This document shows positions 60,016 through 64,000 of a DNA stretch of 64,000 nt, in pieces. The translations under genes and the position numbers were made by a program. The stretch covers positions 310,001 to 374,000 of the forward strand of contig DLHJ01000014.1 of NCBI GenBank assembly GCA_002483145.1. Reading direction: 5' to 3'. The DNA comes from Cellvibrio sp. UBA7671. GTDB taxonomy: Bacteria; Pseudomonadota; Gammaproteobacteria; Pseudomonadales; Cellvibrionaceae. Numbering within the stretch: the first letter of the stretch is position 1; each line of letters starts with the position of its first letter. The notes under the pieces are model-generated. The model was not told the DNA's origin. It did no database searches and saw only the letters and a program-made list of their open reading frames with translations.

Positions 60016-63000
60016 TTATTTCTCGAAACTGATGTCATGCAACCGCACTTCTGCTGCAGTCTTCTGTTCAGGTTTTATGTTGATATACAACTCGGTGAAG
60101 CCGCTGGTTTCTTTTAAGGGAATACTATTGCGCCCATAGGTTTTTAGCTTGGAAGGTGAAATGGTACCTGAAGCCAGCACATCACCTTCGGCATTGCCGC
60201 GGCGAATTTCGAATAGCCATGTAGTCGGCTCTTTAAAAAACAACGCTCCTATTTTTACGGATTTCACCGCGGTCAAATCATAGCGGCCAAACGCGAACCC
60301 AGAGACTTCTTCACTAGCGGGAACCATAATTGACTTAACATTATAGAATGTATCTTGCTTGGCTTCTTTGGTAGCAGAAGTTGGTACATACACACTATAA
60401 AAATCCAACCGCGCCGGAATAAGTTTGATTTGTTTACTTACCTCAATTGACGAGAAATTATTTGCACCCTTGTCCTTGTACTTTGCAGTAAAAATATAAG
60501 CCTCACCACTTAAGGTGTAGGGTTTATCTGCTTTTAAAGATGCCGAATTTTTTTGATGAGATTTAAGATCAAAGGTGCCTGCCAATGCCAAACCTTTAGG
60601 CGAATGATCTTCCGCAAGCGATAACACATAAGTGGCCAGTGCGGTGCGTTCAGCTTCGCTCAAACCGGAGAACGCCGGCATATTCATTTCACCCCACACA
60701 CCTGCGCCGCCATTGCCAAGTTTATTCACCAGATACGCGATTGCTTTGGAATCTTTTTGATATTTTTTAGCAACATCGCGGAATGCCGGGCCAACCATTT
60801 TTTCATCCAGCTTATGGCAACCCAAACAATTGTTCGCATCAACCAACGCTTTACCTTGATCAATTAAATTAACGGCTTGATGCCCAAGTGCGGATTTTTT
60901 CTCCGGTTCTACATAAGTAAAAGTAACCAGTGGATTACCATTTTCTACCTCACCGACAGCACCATCCTCTTTATCATTAACAGAGAACGCATAATTAAAC
61001 TGTTTGGTGTCAGGCCAGAAAAACGATTGGTTTTCTGTATTAGAGAAACCAATCACTGGCGGCTCGTTACCAATTTCAAGTGGCGCAGTGAACAATGACT
61101 TTGCCCCCTGTGCATCGGTTACTGCCAATTCCAGATTGTATTTTCCCGGTTTATCCAACGCCAAATTCAATTCAACGGCATCACCTAAAGCACGTTCAGG
61201 ACAGGCTGCATCGGCACAGTGCAACTTCCATGCATAAGTAATTTTGTCGCCATCCAAATCCACAGATTTATTCGCTGATGCATTAATGGTTGCCGGGACG
61301 CCAAATTGGGTTTTCTCTAACGTAATTTCCGCAACAGGTGGACGGTTACCGGCACCCACATATTCAATCCGAGCAAGGCGCGCATCCGGATTGCCAGTAA
61401 ACCAAGACATACCATATTCAAGTACATACAAAGTACCATCGGGTGCAAAGCGTGCATCAATCGGCAATGCGTAATTAATTTGTGGGGCAAAAGGCTCAAT
61501 TTTTTGAATGCGCCCTTGCTCATCAAAACTCACCACTTTTACCCAAGCGCGCATAAAATCGAGGATAAATAATTTATTGTCGTAATACGCAGGATAACGG
61601 TTTACCGATTCAGGATAATCACCAGAGCGATAAACATCGGCGACCAAGGCCGTGCGCCCGCCCGTACCCATTTCAGGAAACACATCGGATGTTCCGTAGG
61701 GATAAGCAATAAACGCTGGCTGCGCGGGTGGTAATTGTTTTGCACCCGTATTGTTAGGTGAATAATTAATTGGATTGTTTACATCGACCAGATCACCGGA
61801 TTTTTTCGTTACGTAATCATATTGGTTATAAGGTTTGTTTTGCCCGATAACCAACGGCCAACCGAAATTACCTGGCGCCGTCACGCGATTAATTTCATCG
61901 TAACCGCGCGAGCCTTTTTCATCGGAATCATTGCTTGCATCGGGGCCTATATCACCGTAAAACAACGTGTTGTTACGTTTATCAAAGGTGATGCTGTAAG
62001 GGTTGCGCGCGCCCATAACATAAATTTCCGGGCGACCTTGAGTAGCATCAGTGAATAAGTTTCCGGCAGGAATATCATAACCACCTTCTGCTTTAGGTTT
62101 TATGCGTAACACTTTCCCGCGCAAGTCGTTGGTATTACCGGCACCACGCAACCCATCGTTCTTTTTCATGCCCGTGCGAAAATCGAGCGGTGCATAACCA
62201 TCCTGATCGTGCGGATTGGTATTGTCGCCGGTAGAAAAAAACAATTCGCCGTTGTTGCCAAATTGCAAATCACCGCCGGTGTGGCAGCAGTTATTATCGA
62301 TCGGGTACTGCAGGACTTTTTGTTCGGTTGTGGCATCGACTTGGTTGTTGCGCCACAAAAAATGTGACAAACGCTGCGCAACATTCCCGGCCTCATCCTT
62401 CACCGTGAATGCCGCATAGATGCGCTGGTTTTTATCAAAATCAGGATCAACCGCCACACCAACCAAACCCCACTCCTGAAACTTATCGTAACCAACCACC
62501 AACTTGCCCGCATCGCTGATTTGGCCGGTTTTATAATCAACGCGCTGGAAGGCGCCAGGGCGCAATGCAATTAACGCATCGCCATTAGGGAAAAATGCCA
62601 GCTTCACTGGCTCATCTAATTTTTCGACCAAGGTCTTTTTAATAAAGCGATTATTTTCCGGTCTGGATTTCGTGTAATCCAAACGCGGCTTAAAGCCAGG
62701 GCGATGATTCAAACCTACCGCATAAGTCATACCGCCAAGCAAGTGCTGCAACAGGTTCGGATCAGAAAATGATTCACTGGTGTGCCCCATACCCGTGTAA
62801 AACGCGCGGCCGCCATCATAATCGTGATACCAGGAAATGGGGTGATCATGGCCATGCCCGCCACCTTGGTATGTTGACTCATCAACCTTGGCAACCACGT
62901 TGATAAATTCATACATATCGCGATAGTTGTACCACTCATCTGCCACACTGATTGCATCCGGCAAGGCCTCAGTCGACAAATGCTTTTTATCGACAAAATT

Positions 63001-63546
63001 CACTGTTGCTTGTTGCACATTACTTGGGGTATTGGGATGATCCTTAAAAACAGCACCCACTAAATTGCGATACCAAAACCATTCACCCTCCCATTCGGTA
63101 TCTGCAGCAGCGTGGATGCCTACAAAACCACCACCCGCTTGAATGTAGCGCTCCATTGCCAATTCCTGATTTTCATCAAGCACATTGAGCGTAGTATTTA
63201 AAAATACGATTGCATTGAATTGGCTCAGTTCGGCATCGGTAAACACTGCCGAGTCTTCTGTCGCCACCACCGAAAATTGTTGCTCTTTAGCCAATTTTTC
63301 AAATGCGGCTATGCCAGCGGAAATTGAATCATGGCGCCAACCAGCCGTCTTGCTAAACACCAAAATACGTGCGCCGCTAATGCTCTGCACCTGGCTTGCC
63401 GACGTAGTGGGTAGTGCAGTATTTGGCTGCCCTTCAGGTGCTGCTGTATCTGATGTCCCTTGCCCGCAACTGGCAAGTAAGAGAAGAAAAGTTAATCCGA
63501 GTAGCTGTTGAGTTTTAACAAGGGTGTACTGGCCGAGTATACGCAT
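60016..63546 (-). CDS. Multidomain lipoprotein: ThuA + sugar dehydrogenase + PKD + cytochrome c (1176 aa)
   Basis: The signal segment ends in lipobox LLASCGQ. Residues ~57-280 are a ThuA-like domain (ILVFSKTAGWRHDSISAGI, GGGFVGIHAAADTEW, AFYTGMGHTSESF). Residues ~310-690 are a glucose/sorbosone-dehydrogenase propeller (PVKLAFFPNGDALIALRPG, GDLQFGNNGELFFSTGDNTN, YGDIGPDA). A PKD-type Ig domain follows (~700-790). A mono-haem cytochrome c has CLGCHKL with the haem Cys at 907 and 910 and a Met in the MNMPAF segment. The C-terminal ~170 residues are a CBM-like beta sandwich. It could oxidise a sugar in the periplasm and pass electrons through its own haem. An unusual fusion for a proteobacterium. 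No gene is next to it. Confidence 0.88.
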   Translation of the reverse strand: MRILGQYTLVKTQQLLGLTFLLLLASCGQGTSDTAAPEGQPNTALPTTSASQVQSISGARILVFSKTAGWRHDSISAGIAAFEKLAKEQQFSVVATEDSAVFTDAELSQFNAIVFLNTTLNVLDENQELAMERYIQAGGGFVGIHAAADTEWEGEWFWYRNLVGAVFKDHPNTPSNVQQATVNFVDKKHLSTEALPDAISVADEWYNYRDMYEFINVVAKVDESTYQGGGHGHDHPISWYHDYDGGRAFYTGMGHTSESFSDPNLLQHLLGGMTYAVGLNHRPGFKPRLDYTKSRPENNRFIKKTLVEKLDEPVKLAFFPNGDALIALRPGAFQRVDYKTGQISDAGKLVVGYDKFQEWGLVGVAVDPDFDKNQRIYAAFTVKDEAGNVAQRLSHFLWRNNQVDATTEQKVLQYPIDNNCCHTGGDLQFGNNGELFFSTGDNTNPHDQDGYAPLDFRTGMKKNDGLRGAGNTNDLRGKVLRIKPKAEGGYDIPAGNLFTDATQGRPEIYVMGARNPYSITFDKRNNTLFYGDIGPDASNDSDEKGSRGYDEINRVTAPGNFGWPLVIGQNKPYNQYDYVTKKSGDLVDVNNPINYSPNNTGAKQLPPAQPAFIAYPYGTSDVFPEMGTGGRTALVADVYRSGDYPESVNRYPAYYDNKLFILDFMRAWVKVVSFDEQGRIQKIEPFAPQINYALPIDARFAPDGTLYVLEYGMSWFTGNPDARLARIEYVGAGNRPPVAEITLEKTQFGVPATINASANKSVDLDGDKITYAWKLHCADAACPERALGDAVELNLALDKPGKYNLELAVTDAQGAKSLFTAPLEIGNEPPVIGFSNTENQSFFWPDTKQFNYAFSVNDKEDGAVGEVENGNPLVTFTYVEPEKKSALGHQAVNLIDQGKALVDANNCLGCHKLDEKMVGPAFRDVAKKYQKDSKAIAYLVNKLGNGGAGVWGEMNMPAFSGLSEAERTALATYVLSLAEDHSPKGLALAGTFDLKSHQKNSASLKADKPYTLSGEAYIFTAKYKDKGANNFSSIEVSKQIKLIPARLDFYSVYVPTSATKEAKQDTFYNVKSIMVPASEEVSGFAFGRYDLTAVKSVKIGALFFKEPTTWLFEIRRGNAEGDVLASGTISPSKLKTYGRNSIPLKETSGFTELYINIKPEQKTAAEVRLHDISFEK

Positions 63547-63646
63547 GACCGAACCTTTTTTTAGATGTATTTTTAGTAGTGGTGATAACTAGTGAACAAG
63601 TAAAACCATAGGACTGGTATAACAAAAACGCACATCCCTGAAAATG

Positions 63647-63680
63647 AAAATGCCGCTGATAATATCAGCGGCATTTTGTT
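63647..63680 (-). terminator. Terminator of the receiver-domain gene
   Basis: A 14-bp perfect stem (63647-63660 with 63664-63677) has a 3-base loop; TTTTCATTTTC follows on the minus strand. The start AAAATGCCGCTG is identical to the terminator at 18505. Confidence 0.85.
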
Positions 63681-63735
63681 TTAGCCTGCAGGTTTACGCT
63701 TATAAACGCTTCTTATCCTACAAGTGTCAACTTAC

Positions 63736-64000
63736 TTACACGCGGGAGTTTTCCAGCCAGCGCTGCAAGCGGCTTTCCAGATCATCGTAACGGATTGGCT
63801 TACTAATATGGTCATCCATTCCTGCAGCTAAGACTTCTTGATCAGAGTCGGATTGTGCTGCGGTTACTGCCACAATCGGCAAATGCCGGAGACTGTTGTT
63901 AGCACGTTCATATGTGCGGATTTTTTGAGTGGCAATTATGCTCTCCTGCTCTTTCATGTCGTAATCCATTAACACCAGATCAAAGCGCTCTTTTTCAACT
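63736..64000 (-). CDS. C-terminal receiver domain of a sensor kinase or response regulator (partial)
   Basis: The frame is open to the window end. It contains the second half of a receiver domain: phospho-acceptor Asp in FDLVLMDYDM, VTAAQ (Thr), GMDDHISKPI (Lys) and the last helix LESRLQRWLENS. The EQE insert and the ending at the receiver are typical of hybrid histidine kinases such as BarA/GacS-type proteins, but only ~88 residues are visible, so the rest of the architecture is unknown. Confidence 0.85.
   Translation of the reverse strand, partial: VEKERFDLVLMDYDMKEQESIIATQKIRTYERANNSLRHLPIVAVTAAQSDSDQEVLAAGMDDHISKPIRYDDLESRLQRWLENSRV

Overview
The window looks like chromosomal DNA of a free-living, polysaccharide-degrading gammaproteobacterium, most likely Cellvibrio or a close relative (Cellvibrionaceae). 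The reasons are the mix of large TonB-dependent receptors, a secreted GH9 cellulase and other secreted proteins with a gammaproteobacterial core (RapA, DeaD, AcnB, LpxH, MiaE, HolB-PilZ-TatD) and a moderate GC content. This is inference from gene content; there is no rRNA gene here. I see no tRNA, rRNA, CRISPR array, insertion sequence or prophage.

Layout. 1-4.2 kb (minus): the 5' part of a secreted protein with an Ig-like domain, then a 942-aa TonB-dependent receptor whose leader has hairpins with GGA motifs. 4.7-6.7 kb (minus): a CbiM-like membrane protein, a HIT hydrolase and an uncharacterised protein with duplicated N-terminal modules and a nuclease-like C-terminus. 6.7-9.4 kb: cold-shock type RNA helicase DeaD behind a long, gene-free, hairpin-rich leader. 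9.4-13.9 kb: a TonB-like single-span protein, a membrane LytTR regulator and a divergent second TonB-dependent receptor. 14-21.2 kb: a small conserved protein, RapA, a hexose-6-phosphate mutarotase, malate dehydrogenase and a lipoamide-dehydrogenase-like flavoprotein. 21.3-24 kb (minus): a compact operon of MGDG-synthase-like glycosyltransferase, YkoP-like protein and polysaccharide deacetylase.

24.2-39.3 kb is an osmotic/desiccation-stress region. A TreS-maltokinase fusion is divergent from a probable seven-gene operon (DUF4142 protein, SAP/Rho-N-like small protein, MscS channel, TreZ, TreY, DUF2934 protein, GlgX). It is followed by a YqjD/DUF883 protein, a PRC-barrel protein and a glycine-rich stress protein. 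GlgX debranches glycogen, TreY and TreZ make trehalose from the maltodextrins, and TreS interconverts trehalose and maltose. The maltokinase half of the fusion has Asn at both expected Asp positions and looks catalytically dead; no glgE is present in the window.

39.7-45.2 kb is a signalling operon: CHASE3 / five-PAS hybrid kinase, REC-PAS regulator and Crp/Fnr-type regulator. 45.3-51.4 kb is housekeeping: dimeric dUTPase, TatD, PilZ, HolB, an RluA-type pseudouridine synthase lying opposite, Tmk, PpiB, LpxH and a small membrane protein. 51.6-57 kb: GH9 cellulase, a small membrane protein, MiaE, a DUF1289 protein and an SMP-30-like lipoprotein. 57.3-59.9 kb: aconitase B with a clear promoter and terminator. 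60-63.5 kb: a very large lipoprotein joining ThuA, sugar dehydrogenase, PKD and cytochrome c modules. The window ends inside a receiver-domain gene.

The best leads are the double Asp-to-Asn change in TreS-Mak, a 12-bp sequence shared by the mdh and acnB promoters, the duplicated-module nuclease-like protein, the hairpin leaders of the TonB receptor and deaD, and the glycolipid/deacetylase operon.
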